A stretch of 61,873 nt of DNA, from positions 1 through 61,873 of the forward strand of contig JAFWWK010000032.1 of assembly GCA_017523615.1 (NCBI GenBank), read 5' to 3'. The stretch comes from Clostridia bacterium (GTDB lineage: Bacteria > Bacillota > Clostridia > Christensenellales > Aristaeellaceae). The translations under genes and the position numbers were made by a program. The notes beneath the pieces are model-generated. The model saw only the letters and a list, made by a program, of their open reading frames with translations, was not told where the DNA came from and did not search any database. Below, piece after piece: positions 8,511 to 17,257 of this stretch (the first letter of the stretch is position 1; every line of letters starts with the position of its first letter).

Positions 8511-9044
8511 TTATACATCCTCCACAATCACGTTGTCATTGGTATAAACACAGATCCCCGCCGCGATATGCAGCGCCTTTTCCGCGATCTCATGCGCGGA
8601 AAGATCGGTATTCTGGACCAGCGCCCGGGCAGCGGCCATGGCAAAATTGCCGCCGGAGCCGATGGCTGCGACGCCGTCGTCCGGGTCGATCACTTCTCCG
8701 GTCCCGCTGACGATCAAAAGAGCGTCCTTGTCCGCCACGATCAGCATGGCCTCCAGCTGGCGGATCGCCTTGTCCCCGCGCCATTCCTGGGCAAGGGCGA
8801 CCGCGGCGCGTTCCAGATTGCCGCCGCAGGCAGTGAGCTTTTCCTCAAACCGTTCGCACAGTGAAAAAGCGTCCGCCACAGAACCTGCGAATCCAGTCAC
8901 TACGGTATTGTTATAGATCCTTCTGACCTTGCGGGCCGTCCCCTTGAAGATCGTGCTTTCTCCCATGGTGACCTGCCCGTCACCGGCGACAGCCGTCTGT
9001 CCGTTTTTGCGGACGGCGCATATAGTCGTTCCTTTTAAAGTCAT
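8511..9044 (-). CDS. hslV: ATP-dependent protease peptidase subunit HslV (ClpQ)
   Basis: Proteasome-like N-terminal nucleophile peptidase. The core [21 protein letters not shown] and [16 protein letters not shown] is intact, 177 aa. The annotated N-terminus is [11 protein letters not shown], so the TT that provides the catalytic Thr in most HslV proteins is at residues 6-7 instead of directly after Met. Bacillus ClpQ/CodW has a similar short extension. The nucleophile could be Thr2 after Met removal, or Thr6 after processing. The start overlaps the trmFO stop by four bases, so the two are translationally coupled. Confidence 0.94.
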   Translation of the reverse strand: MTLKGTTICAVRKNGQTAVAGDGQVTMGESTIFKGTARKVRRIYNNTVVTGFAGSVADAFSLCERFEEKLTACGGNLERAAVALAQEWRGDKAIRQLEAMLIVADKDALLIVSGTGEVIDPDDGVAAIGSGGNFAMAAARALVQNTDLSAHEIAEKALHIAAGICVYTNDNVIVEDV

Positions 9045-10345
9045 GTCAATCCCTCCGTTTTCATGTTTTCCAGTAAAGCCAGGGAACGGTCAGCGATCAT
9101 CCCGTTCCTTGCGGTTTTGTCCCTGACAGGCCGGTCAAGGGGATCCATCAGGGAAAAGGTGATATTCATCGGCTGAAAATCCCGGTTTTCCGCGGACACA
9201 TAACAGCCGAGCGCCCCGATAGCGGTTTTTCTTGTGAATTCGGGGATCGGCCTGCCCAGCGCCATGCATGCGGCGGAGATCCCGGCATAAAGCCCGCTGG
9301 CGGCGCTTTCCACATAGCCTTCCACGCCGGTGATCTGGCCCGCAAAAAATAGCCCAGGGCGGCGGATCACCTGAAAATGGCGGTCCAGAAATCCGGGGCT
9401 ATGCAAAAACGTGTTGCGGTGCATGACACCGTACCTTACAAACTCCGCGTTTTCAAGCCCGGGGATCATGCCGAACACCCTTTTCTGCTCGGGAAATTTC
9501 AGCCTGGTCTGGAATCCGACGATATTATACATTTCGTCCCCGGCGTCGTCCTGGCGCAATTGAACGTTTGCAAACAGGTTTTCAGCGTGGTGTTTCAGCC
9601 CGGCCGCCTTCATCGGACCGAAGCGAAGCGTCATCGGCCCACGCCTGGCCATGGATTCCACCGGCATGCAGCCTTCGAACACCATGTTTTCTTCAAAGCC
9701 GTGCACCGGCGCGGTCTCCGCGTGGACCAGCGCGTCCACAAAAGCGAAGTACGTTTCCCTGTCCATGGGACAGTTCAGGTAGTCGTCCCCATCTCCCCTG
9801 TCATAACGGCTTGCCCTGAAGACCTTGCTCATATCGATCGACGCTTTGGTAACGATCGGAGCCGCCGCGTCATAAAAATTCAGCGTGGATACGCCTTCAA
9901 GTCCGCTGATCGCCCGGCACAGAGCGTCGCTCGCAAGAGGGCCGGCGCAGATAACGGCGATCCCATCGGGGATACGGTCCACCTCGCCGGAGATCACCCG
10001 GATATGCTCACAGGCCCTGACGCGGGCGGTGATCCGTTCGGAAAAGCCCGAGCGGTCCACCGCCAAAGCGCCTCCCGCCGGGACCCGGCAGTGATCCGCC
10101 GCCTCCATGATCAGGCTGTCAAGGCGCCGCATCTCCTCCTTCAGGAGGCCGACGGCGTTCTGGAGCCGGTCCGCCCGCAGGGAATTAGAACATACCAGCT
10201 CGGCAAACAGCGGGCTGTGGTGGGCCGGAGACATTTTTCCCGGCTTCATCTCATAAAGATCCACATCCACGCCGCGTTTTGCCAACTGCCACGCAGCTTC
10301 ACACCCGGCCAGTCCGGCCCCGACGACCTTGACCCTGTCCATCAT
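9041..10345 (-). CDS. trmFO: folate-dependent tRNA m5U54 methyltransferase TrmFO
   Basis: FAD and methylenetetrahydrofolate dependent enzyme that makes ribothymidine at tRNA position 54 in most Firmicutes. The FAD fold [19 protein letters not shown] lies at the N-terminus; [37 protein letters not shown] and [10 protein letters not shown] are family signatures. I start it at the ATG at 10345 (MMDRVK), giving 434 aa, the usual size, and an ATGA overlap with the topA stop. It sits in the conserved topA-trmFO-hslVU order. Confidence 0.95.
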   Translation of the reverse strand: MMDRVKVVGAGLAGCEAAWQLAKRGVDVDLYEMKPGKMSPAHHSPLFAELVCSNSLRADRLQNAVGLLKEEMRRLDSLIMEAADHCRVPAGGALAVDRSGFSERITARVRACEHIRVISGEVDRIPDGIAVICAGPLASDALCRAISGLEGVSTLNFYDAAAPIVTKASIDMSKVFRASRYDRGDGDDYLNCPMDRETYFAFVDALVHAETAPVHGFEENMVFEGCMPVESMARRGPMTLRFGPMKAAGLKHHAENLFANVQLRQDDAGDEMYNIVGFQTRLKFPEQKRVFGMIPGLENAEFVRYGVMHRNTFLHSPGFLDRHFQVIRRPGLFFAGQITGVEGYVESAASGLYAGISAACMALGRPIPEFTRKTAIGALGCYVSAENRDFQPMNITFSLMDPLDRPVRDKTARNGMIADRSLALLENMKTEGLT

Positions 10346-12471
10346 TCGATATCCTCTGCCGTATCGTTCCCGGGGATCGCTTCCTCCTTGTACCGGCACT
10401 GTTCATTGGAGCAAAGATGCCACGTCTCGCCCTTCCTGTTGATCTTTTCGGTCATATAGCTTCCGCACTTGGGGCATTTTTCGTTGACAGGCCTCTCCCA
10501 GGAAACAAAGTCGCATTCCGGATAATGCTCGCAGCCGAAAAATTTTCGGTTCTTCCTGCTGATCTTTTCCAGGACCCTTCCGCCGCATTTGGGGCAGGCG
10601 ACATCGATATAGTTCAAGATCGGTTTCGTGTTCCGGCAATCCGGGAACCGGGGACAGGCAAGGAATTTACCGAACCTGCCCATCCGATAAACCATGGTCG
10701 CGCCGCATTTATCGCAGATAACATCGCTGGGCTCGTCCTGTACCTCGATTTTTTCGATGTCCTTTTCCGCATGCGACAATTCCGTACTGAATTCGGGATA
10801 GAAGGATTCCAGGACGTCGTGCCAGTCCTTCTTCCCTTCCGCGACCTCATCCAGTTCCTCTTCCAGGCCGGCGGTGAATTCCAGATCCACGATCGGCCCG
10901 AAATATGCGGTCATCAGATCGTTGACCGTCATGCCCATCTCCGTGGGATACAGGCGTTTGTTTTCCCTCGCGACGTATCCGCGCGCAATGATGGTAGTGA
11001 TCGTAGGAGCGTACGTGGACGGTCTGCCGATCCCCTTCTCTTCCAGCGCCCGCACCAGGGACGCTTCCGTGTACCTCACCGGAGGCTGGGTAAAATGCTG
11101 CTGGGGTTCCATGGAAACGATCTCGACGCTGTCCCCTTCGGCTATATCGGGGAGGGTATGCGCGATCTTATCACCGGGATCGTCCTGCCCTTCCTCGTAA
11201 ACGCTTGTAAAGCCGGCAAAGCGCTTGCGCTCACCGCTGAACCTGAACACCGTATCCGTTCCGCTGACTTCGACAGTCATGGCGTCGTACGTGGCCGGAG
11301 TCATCTGGCAGGCAAGGAACCGGTTGTAGATCAGTTTGTATAATTGGAACTGATCCCTTGTCAGATACTGCTTGATATCCTCAGGGCGTCTTTGGATATC
11401 CGTCGGCCTGATCGCCTCATGGGCGTCCTGGGCATTGCTGCGGCCCTTGAAGATGTTGGCTTCTTCCGGCAGATATTTTGCACCGTATTTGTCGGCAATA
11501 AAAGCGCGGACGCTTTCCACGGCTTCATCGCTGATCCGGACCGAATCGGTCCTGATATAGGTCACCAGGCCCTGGCTGCCCTCTTTGCCCAGCTCGATGC
11601 CTTCATAAAGCGCCTGGACCACCTGCATGGTCTTCTGCGTGGTAAAATTCAGTTTTCTACCGGCTTCCTGCTGAAGAGAAGATGTCGTAAAGGGAGGAGA
11701 GGGCATTTTATGCTTTTCCCCATGCCTTACCAGGGAAACATGGTATTTTTCCTTTGCTGCGGCGGCACGCACGCTCTCCGCCTCTTCGGCGCTGTGGATC
11801 TCGGCTTTTTTCCCGCGGTAAGTGATCAGCTTCATATCGAAGCCGTCTTTCTTATCCTTCGAGGCTTCGCTCTTCGCGTGCGCCGTGATATCCCAGAATT
11901 CCTCGGGGATGAACTCCTGGATCTCCCGTTCCCTGTCCACGATCATCCGCGTGGCCACGGACTGGACACGTCCGGCGCTAAGGCCCTTGCGTACCTTTGC
12001 CCACAGCAGCGGAGAGATCTTGTACCCCACCAGCCTGTCAAGCGCACGCCTGGCCTGCTGCGCGTCGACCCGGTCCATATCGATGGCCCTAGGCTGCTGC
12101 ATCGCCGCGACGACCGCTTTTTTGGTGATCTCGTTAAACTCCACCCTGCACTTGCTTCCCGCGTCGATACCCAAAGCCTGCGCGAGATGCCAGGAAATGG
12201 CCTCCCCTTCACGGTCAGGGTCTGTGGCGAGGAAAACCTTTCCCGCGGCCTTGGCTTCCTTGCGGATCTTGGCCAGGATCTTGCCCCTTCCGTGGATGGT
12301 GATGTATTTCATCTCAAAATGATTGTCCGCATCCACTCCAAGCTGGCTTTTGGGCAGATCCCGGATATGGCCCTGAGACGCCTCGACTTTATATCCTCTC
12401 CCCAGGAAACGGGCAATGGTCTTTGCCTTGGCCGGGGATTCAACAATCACAAGCTTCGTCGTTGCCGCCAC
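10342..12471 (-). CDS. topA: DNA topoisomerase I
   Basis: Type IA topoisomerase that relaxes negative supercoils. The Toprim domain begins with LVIVESPAKAKTIARFLG and has TDPDREGE at residues 83-90. The active-site Tyr is residue 305 in VTYIRTDSVRIS. Three C-terminal four-cysteine zinc ribbons follow (CDKC...CPRFPDC, CPKC...CEHYPEC, CPKC...CSNEQC). 709 aa. The start is a GTG at 12471, placed nine bases after AGGAGG; a nearby ATG is out of frame. The next gene, trmFO, overlaps its stop. Confidence 0.96.
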   Translation of the reverse strand: MAATTKLVIVESPAKAKTIARFLGRGYKVEASQGHIRDLPKSQLGVDADNHFEMKYITIHGRGKILAKIRKEAKAAGKVFLATDPDREGEAISWHLAQALGIDAGSKCRVEFNEITKKAVVAAMQQPRAIDMDRVDAQQARRALDRLVGYKISPLLWAKVRKGLSAGRVQSVATRMIVDREREIQEFIPEEFWDITAHAKSEASKDKKDGFDMKLITYRGKKAEIHSAEEAESVRAAAAKEKYHVSLVRHGEKHKMPSPPFTTSSLQQEAGRKLNFTTQKTMQVVQALYEGIELGKEGSQGLVTYIRTDSVRISDEAVESVRAFIADKYGAKYLPEEANIFKGRSNAQDAHEAIRPTDIQRRPEDIKQYLTRDQFQLYKLIYNRFLACQMTPATYDAMTVEVSGTDTVFRFSGERKRFAGFTSVYEEGQDDPGDKIAHTLPDIAEGDSVEIVSMEPQQHFTQPPVRYTEASLVRALEEKGIGRPSTYAPTITTIIARGYVARENKRLYPTEMGMTVNDLMTAYFGPIVDLEFTAGLEEELDEVAEGKKDWHDVLESFYPEFSTELSHAEKDIEKIEVQDEPSDVICDKCGATMVYRMGRFGKFLACPRFPDCRNTKPILNYIDVACPKCGGRVLEKISRKNRKFFGCEHYPECDFVSWERPVNEKCPKCGSYMTEKINRKGETWHLCSNEQCRYKEEAIPGNDTAEDIE

Positions 12472-12504
12472 TGATCATAACCTCCTGAATGGAATCTGAA
12501 AAAG

Positions 12505-12532
12505 CATAGAACATATAACGCATTTTTGTCAA
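12505..12532 (-). promoter_or_regulatory. promoter of topA
   Basis: Minus strand has a perfect TTGACA (12532-12527); the best -10 about 16 bases on is only weakly like consensus (TCTATG). It lies about 35 bases before the GTG start. Confidence 0.5.
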
Positions 12533-12549
12533 GTGGTTTCCATTTTAAT

Positions 12550-12573
12550 GGGCCGCTTTTAACAAAGCGGCCC
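12550..12573 (-). terminator. hairpin between dprA and topA
   Basis: GGGCCGCTTT (12550-12559) and AAAGCGGCCC (12564-12573) form a 10-bp stem with a 4-base loop. No clear T run follows on either strand, so it may be a partial terminator after dprA or a processing site. Confidence 0.45.
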
Positions 12574-12638
12574 CAAGGCGCCGCGGACATTTTTCAGCCG
12601 GAAAACCTTTCATATTATGGTCGGCCGCGGCGGAGAGC

Positions 12639-13748
12639 TTACCTGACCACGCTGTACGCCCTGCCGCCGATGCGCTGTATCCTTCCTTCGATTTCGAGGA
12701 TCGTCAGTCTCGCCGAAAGTTCGGATGCGTCCAGGCCGGTGATCTCGAGCAGCTCCTCAAAGGTCCTGTCCTCCCTGAACAGCGCTTGCAGGATCGCGTC
12801 CCCTTCCGTTTCCTTCTCCAAAGCGTCCTGCTCGTCAAACATCGTCATCTGCCTGCCGCCGCCCTTCCATCCCATGGCCTCAAGAACATCCCCGGCACAG
12901 GTCAGCATCTGCGCGCCTTCTTTCAGAAGCGTAAGGGGCAGTTCGCTCCCCGGGGCGTCGACATTCCCCGGAAGCGCAAATATTTCCTTCCCCTGGTCCA
13001 GCGCGTGGCCGATCGTGGAGGCTGTCCCGCTTTTTTTCCTCGCTTCGATCAGGATCACCGCGTCACTCAAAGCGCTGATGATCCGGTTGCGTATCGGAAA
13101 ATGATAGCTCAGAGGAGCCGCGTCAGGGGGGAACTCGCTGATGACGCATCCGCCGGATGCAATGATACGGCGGCACAGCTCCCGGTTTTCGGGAGGATAG
13201 ACCGATGCGATCCCGTTTCCCAACACTGCGACTGTTTTCCCGCCCCCCTCCAGGGCGCCCAAATGGGCGGCCGTATCAATCCCCCGGGCCAGACCGGAAA
13301 TGATCACGACCCCTGCGGAAGCCAGGTCCCTGGCGATCTTCTGCGCCTGCTGGCGGCCGTACCGGGTATCCCTCCTTGCGCCGATCACCGCGGCGGCGGG
13401 CAGGTCGTTATCTGGAAGCGTTCCCTTGCAAAAGAGAGCCAGCGGAGGACAGGAAATGTTCCGGAGACGATCGGGGTATGACGCTCCGTTCATTCCCACC
13501 GCAAACGCTCCGATCTCATCCAGCTTTTCTACGATCCGGCTTTCCCCGGCCTTGCGAATGGCTTCGAGCGCGGCCCAGGCATCCCCATTCAGGGCTTTCC
13601 TGACCTCTTCTCCGTAAAAGCCCTCCCATACCGCGTCAGCTCCGCCCATTTGCTCCACAAGCGCGTCCTCAGCGCGCCAGGAACCTGACGGCGCGAACCT
13701 GAGCCAGATCATCATCAATTCTTCCCTGGAATAATCCAAACATTCCAC
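12639..13748 (-). CDS. dprA: DNA-processing protein DprA
   Basis: Rossmann-fold protein that loads RecA onto incoming single-stranded DNA during transformation, also called Smf. Core motifs are AAVIGARRDTRYG, VVIISGLARGIDTAAHLGAL, TVAVLGNGIASVYPPEN, FPIRNRIISALSDAVILIEA and ALPGNVDAPGS. The 369-aa protein also has a C-terminal winged-helix-like part (FEELLEITGLDASELSARLT). It leads the block with topA and trmFO, with a 167-base gap holding a hairpin and the topA promoter. No other competence genes are in the window. Confidence 0.95.
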   Translation of the reverse strand: MECLDYSREELMMIWLRFAPSGSWRAEDALVEQMGGADAVWEGFYGEEVRKALNGDAWAALEAIRKAGESRIVEKLDEIGAFAVGMNGASYPDRLRNISCPPLALFCKGTLPDNDLPAAAVIGARRDTRYGRQQAQKIARDLASAGVVIISGLARGIDTAAHLGALEGGGKTVAVLGNGIASVYPPENRELCRRIIASGGCVISEFPPDAAPLSYHFPIRNRIISALSDAVILIEARKKSGTASTIGHALDQGKEIFALPGNVDAPGSELPLTLLKEGAQMLTCAGDVLEAMGWKGGGRQMTMFDEQDALEKETEGDAILQALFREDRTFEELLEITGLDASELSARLTILEIEGRIQRIGGRAYSVVR

Positions 13749-13771
13749 CAGCCTTTTTCTTCAATGCCACT

Positions 13772-13799
13772 ATTATATTTTATTCTATTGCATTGTCAA
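13772..13799 (-). promoter_or_regulatory. sigma-A promoter of dprA
   Basis: Minus strand TTGACA (13799-13794), 16-base spacer, TATAAT (13777-13772). It overlaps the divergent promoter of the next gene. Confidence 0.7.
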
Positions 13800-13816
13800 A
13801 TCCATTTTCATATAAT
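13788..13816 (+). promoter_or_regulatory. promoter of the transglutaminase-like gene
   Basis: TTGCAT (13788-13793), 17-base spacer, TATAAT (13811-13816). The -35 boxes of this and the dprA promoter overlap, so the two genes may compete for polymerase. Confidence 0.55.
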
Positions 13817-13885
13817 GAAAACAAGGATTTTTAGCCTGATACTCAGGCTGCCCGAAGCCGGAACGTCCCCGAGAGGAGGATGCAT

Positions 13886-15892
13886 ATGAAATTGACTGTG
13901 CTTCTTACGGTTTTTGTTCTTCTTCTTTTTACTTCCTCCGCAAACGCGGCTGGGGCTGACAGTTGGGAAGAAGTGGAACGTATCCTGGCTCAGGCTCTTG
14001 AAAACGGCGAAAAAACCCCATCATTCACTCTCAGCGGAAAATTGCTCTCCGAAATGAAGCAGGATGCGGACAGATTCCGCGTCGCTGCCGCACGAGCCGG
14101 CTTGAGGAGCGTCGCCTGGACCTGGTGGACCGACGGGAAAGTCGAAATAACAAAAATGGAGCCCTTCGGCTGCCCCGTCAATACGGTCAGGAATAAGGAC
14201 GAGCTGTTTTCGTCCGTCCGAAAAATGCGGGACCGGAAAGAAAAGGATTTTGTTTTACTCCTGGATCCGTCCCTCTACGCCTCCATGATGGCCGACCGGG
14301 CCGAGACAAAAGCCCTCCTGCTTGAAGCCGGCCTGCTCGGATGGGATACAGAATATCATTCGAACAGCACCTGCTTCCTTGAATACGTTTCCTGCACCTA
14401 TTGGGATGGAACGGTCTTTCGAGTGAACAGCGAAAAAGAGCTTTCCTCCCGCCTGCAGGAACATGCGTCCGCAGGACATGATTCCTTTGCTTTCCTTCTG
14501 GACAGCAAGACCTGGTCTTCCATGATGTCTTCTGATTCCGAACGTCTCAGGGCGCTGGAAACGTCCGCCTGCGTCCGGGGAGACGCATGTTCCTATTACA
14601 GCGAGCTCAGGCTCCTGGTTTATCACGATAAAGACGCGTCGATCTATTACCCCGGATACGCGATCCTTTGCGCCGTACGCGCCGGGAACGAAGATCATCT
14701 CCCTCCCATATGGAAGGCGACCTTGCGGACCGCCCGCCAAATGGTCTCCACCGTTCACGGGACCGACGAAGAAATGGCTTTGTCCATTCACGATATGCTG
14801 TGCCGACATATCACCTACCGGATCGACGACACCACCGACAGCGACGACTGCTGTGTCGGAGCTGTTCTTAACGGGGAAGCCAACTGCGACGGCTATTCCG
14901 ATGCCTTTCTGCTACTGTGCGGCCTGAAGGGCATCCCGGTCCGCCTTGTCGACGGGGATGCACGGAGGGTCTCATCCCCCAATGAAGACCCGGCCCATAT
15001 GTGGAACTTGATCCTCCTGAACGGGCTTTGGCGGGGCGTAGACGTCACCTGGGATGACAATGGCAATGGGATCAGCTATGAAAACTACAATATGGGATGG
15101 GACCGGATGCTGGAAAATTACCGGTTTATCACGGATTTCATGCCGGACAATATGCTGAAGACCACCGATCTGAGGGATCGTCCGGTCCCGGAATACAGGG
15201 TAAAGGACGCGGACGGAGTCTGCGACGCTCTTCGGCAGGCCGCGGAAACGCACCGGACTCAGGCCGTTTTGTGGCTTGACGGGCAACTGTACGACGAATA
15301 CCGTTCCCCTGAAAACCCGGTATGGAAATGGCTGGATCTGGCCGGAGTCGAAGGGCGTGTGTCCTATTCGGATGCTGAGAGGAAACTGATCATTTCCGAC
15401 ATCACTCCCCTGGGAGCGGACGTCATGGCGGGAACCGCCGATTCAGAAAGCGGCATCATCGGTCTGATGCGCTCCGCTTCAGGGGCACGGGAGCTGCGGG
15501 CATACCTGTCGCCTGAGCTTTACTCAAGATACCTGGAAGAAGACAGTCCCGTGTGGAAATGGCTGGACCTGGCGGGTATCGAAGGCAGCGTATCTTATTC
15601 TGACGTCTCCCGCAGGGTGATCGTTTCAGGCATATCGCCTCTGGGGCCGAGCGTTCTGACCACGGAGGCGGAAACCTCCCGGGATGTGATCCGTATCCTG
15701 CGCGGCGCGGATAAAACGACAGTAAAGGAAGTGCGCATCTACTGCTCCGAATCTCTGTTTTCGTCCTTTGCTTCTGACAACGGCAGGATCTGGTCCTGGT
15801 TGGAAAGCGGCGGCGCAGCCGACGCGTCGATCCGCTACAACGCGGAAAGGCGGGTCATCTTCTGCATCGATATCCGATGGCAGCGCCAATAA
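13886..15892 (+). CDS. secreted transglutaminase-like protein with six flanking repeat modules
   Basis: 668 aa from the ATG at 13886 (an ATG six bases earlier is too close to GAGGAGG). A signal peptide, MKLTVLLTVFVLLLFTSSANA, precedes the mature protein. The centre is a transglutaminase-core fold: Cys in GEANCDGYSDAFL, His in AHMWNLILLNG and Asp in GVDVTWDD form the triad. On each side are three copies of a module of about 75 residues. The C-terminal copies show it best: PVWKWLDLAGVEGRVSYSD, then ISDITPLG; PVWKWLDLAGIEGSVSYSD, then VSGISPLG; and a diverged last copy IWSWLESGG. The N-terminal copies keep FVLLLDPSLYASMM and FAFLLDSKTWSSMM. Role unknown; probably an extracellular peptidase or cross-linking enzyme. 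Confidence 0.8.
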   Translation: MKLTVLLTVFVLLLFTSSANAAGADSWEEVERILAQALENGEKTPSFTLSGKLLSEMKQDADRFRVAAARAGLRSVAWTWWTDGKVEITKMEPFGCPVNTVRNKDELFSSVRKMRDRKEKDFVLLLDPSLYASMMADRAETKALLLEAGLLGWDTEYHSNSTCFLEYVSCTYWDGTVFRVNSEKELSSRLQEHASAGHDSFAFLLDSKTWSSMMSSDSERLRALETSACVRGDACSYYSELRLLVYHDKDASIYYPGYAILCAVRAGNEDHLPPIWKATLRTARQMVSTVHGTDEEMALSIHDMLCRHITYRIDDTTDSDDCCVGAVLNGEANCDGYSDAFLLLCGLKGIPVRLVDGDARRVSSPNEDPAHMWNLILLNGLWRGVDVTWDDNGNGISYENYNMGWDRMLENYRFITDFMPDNMLKTTDLRDRPVPEYRVKDADGVCDALRQAAETHRTQAVLWLDGQLYDEYRSPENPVWKWLDLAGVEGRVSYSDAERKLIISDITPLGADVMAGTADSESGIIGLMRSASGARELRAYLSPELYSRYLEEDSPVWKWLDLAGIEGSVSYSDVSRRVIVSGISPLGPSVLTTEAETSRDVIRILRGADKTTVKEVRIYCSESLFSSFASDNGRIWSWLESGGAADASIRYNAERRVIFCIDIRWQRQ

Positions 15893-15912
15893 ACAACAGA
15901 CCCGGGCCTAAT

Positions 15913-15942
15913 TTGACATATACAAAAACGGACTTTCATGAT
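15913..15942 (+). promoter_or_regulatory. candidate promoter of tmcAL
   Basis: TTGACA (15913-15918), 18-base spacer, CATGAT (15937-15942). The -35 box is perfect but the -10 box is approximate. Confidence 0.45.
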
Positions 15943-15980
15943 AAAATATCTTGGCCGATCGAATCGGACAGGAGGCGGTA

Positions 15981-17156
15981 ATGGCGAAAGTCTGCGGTGT
16001 CATTGCGGAGTACGACCCATTTCACAACGGTCATGCCCTGCACCTGAAAAAAGCCAGAGACGCCACCGGAGCGGACTTTGTTGTCGTCCTGATGAGCGGT
16101 TATGTCACACAGCGCGGGCATTTCGCCCTTTTCGATCCCGCTGACCGCGCAAGGATGGCGCTTGAATGCGGCGCCGACATCGTTTTTTCCGTTCCGTTCG
16201 ATATCAGCTGCCGGGATGCGGAGAGCTACGCCCTGGGCATGGTCTCCCTTTTTCACAGGATGGGATGTGTGGACTGCCTTTCTTTCGGCAGCGAATACGG
16301 GGACACCGAGCTTCTTTTAAGGATCGCCGATTCCCTGGAATCCCCCGAAACCCAGATCCTTCTCGGGCAGCAGATCCACTCTGGGCTCAGTTATCCCCGT
16401 GCTGTCGAAAAAGTCCTTGATATCCAGGGGCTTGCCGGGCCCGGGATCATTTCCTCCCCAAACGTGATCCTCGCAGTCTCTTACATCCGGGCGCTGAAGC
16501 GTTTGTCCAGCCCGATCCGCTGTTATCCTGTTCAACGCGAAGGCGATTACCACAGCTTGACCCTGTCGCCCACGCATCCCTCCGCTTTTTCCCTGCGCCG
16601 CGCGTTCCTGCTCGGCGGTCCGGAAAGCATCCGTCCCTGCGTTCCTGCTTCCGTTTTTGAACAACTTCAGGAGATATGGCGCAGCGGAAGCTTTATGGAT
16701 GAAAAAAAAGCCGATCTCCTGCTGATCGGATCCCTGCTGAAAGCTTCTCCTAACGACTTGAGGAGAGTCAGCGGCGCAGGAGAAGGTATTGAAAACCACA
16801 TCCTCAAAGAAGCCGGCGCCTGTCTTTCCTTGGAGCAGCTGACCGAAAGGGCCTGCACCACCCATTTTACCAGAGCACGTCTCAGCCGCCTGCTGATGCG
16901 TTTTTTTCTGGATAAAGCCCGACTTTCGCCCCAGGAAGATGCTTTTCTTTATCTTCGCGGTTTCAGAAGCGAAGCTTCGCCCCTGATCAAGCTCATCTCA
17001 GAAAAAATCCCCTGCTATCAAACTTTCGCATCGCTTGAAAAAAGCGGTGTCGCCGGCGAGGAATGCTTCGCCGCCAAATGCTGGAACCTTTGCGCCGGCC
17101 GGCCTTCGTCCCTTCTCTACAGCCGGGGCGTAATCAGGTCGGGTGCGCCGGGTTAA
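15981..17156 (+). CDS. tmcAL: tRNA(Met) cytidine acetate ligase TmcAL
   Basis: 391-aa nucleotidyltransferase-fold enzyme (formerly YlbM, DUF795) that uses acetate and ATP to make N4-acetylcytidine at the wobble position of elongator tRNA-Met. The N-terminus VCGVIAEYDPFHNGH carries the HxGH-type nucleotide-binding motif; VVLMSGYVTQRG, GADIVFSVPF, LSFGSEYGD and the C-terminal YLRGFRSEASPLI are family blocks. The ATG at 15981 follows AGGAGGCGGTA, so earlier in-frame starts are rejected. It is followed after about 100 bases by the carboxypeptidase. Confidence 0.93.
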   Translation: MAKVCGVIAEYDPFHNGHALHLKKARDATGADFVVVLMSGYVTQRGHFALFDPADRARMALECGADIVFSVPFDISCRDAESYALGMVSLFHRMGCVDCLSFGSEYGDTELLLRIADSLESPETQILLGQQIHSGLSYPRAVEKVLDIQGLAGPGIISSPNVILAVSYIRALKRLSSPIRCYPVQREGDYHSLTLSPTHPSAFSLRRAFLLGGPESIRPCVPASVFEQLQEIWRSGSFMDEKKADLLLIGSLLKASPNDLRRVSGAGEGIENHILKEAGACLSLEQLTERACTTHFTRARLSRLLMRFFLDKARLSPQEDAFLYLRGFRSEASPLIKLISEKIPCYQTFASLEKSGVAGEECFAAKCWNLCAGRPSSLLYSRGVIRSGAPG

Positions 17157-17257
17157 GAGGTATTCCTCGTTTTTACAGGTGCCGAAACACCGGGATACAT
17201 CGCCTTCCGCAAGCGAAGCTTCTCTTAATAAGGACTTCGGAAAGGGTATTTAAACCA

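Noticed and set aside
17063-17257. Longer N-terminus for the D-Ala-D-Ala carboxypeptidase
   Set aside because: It overlaps tmcAL in another frame and would bury the signal peptide; the TTG at 17258 places the signal sequence at the N-terminus.
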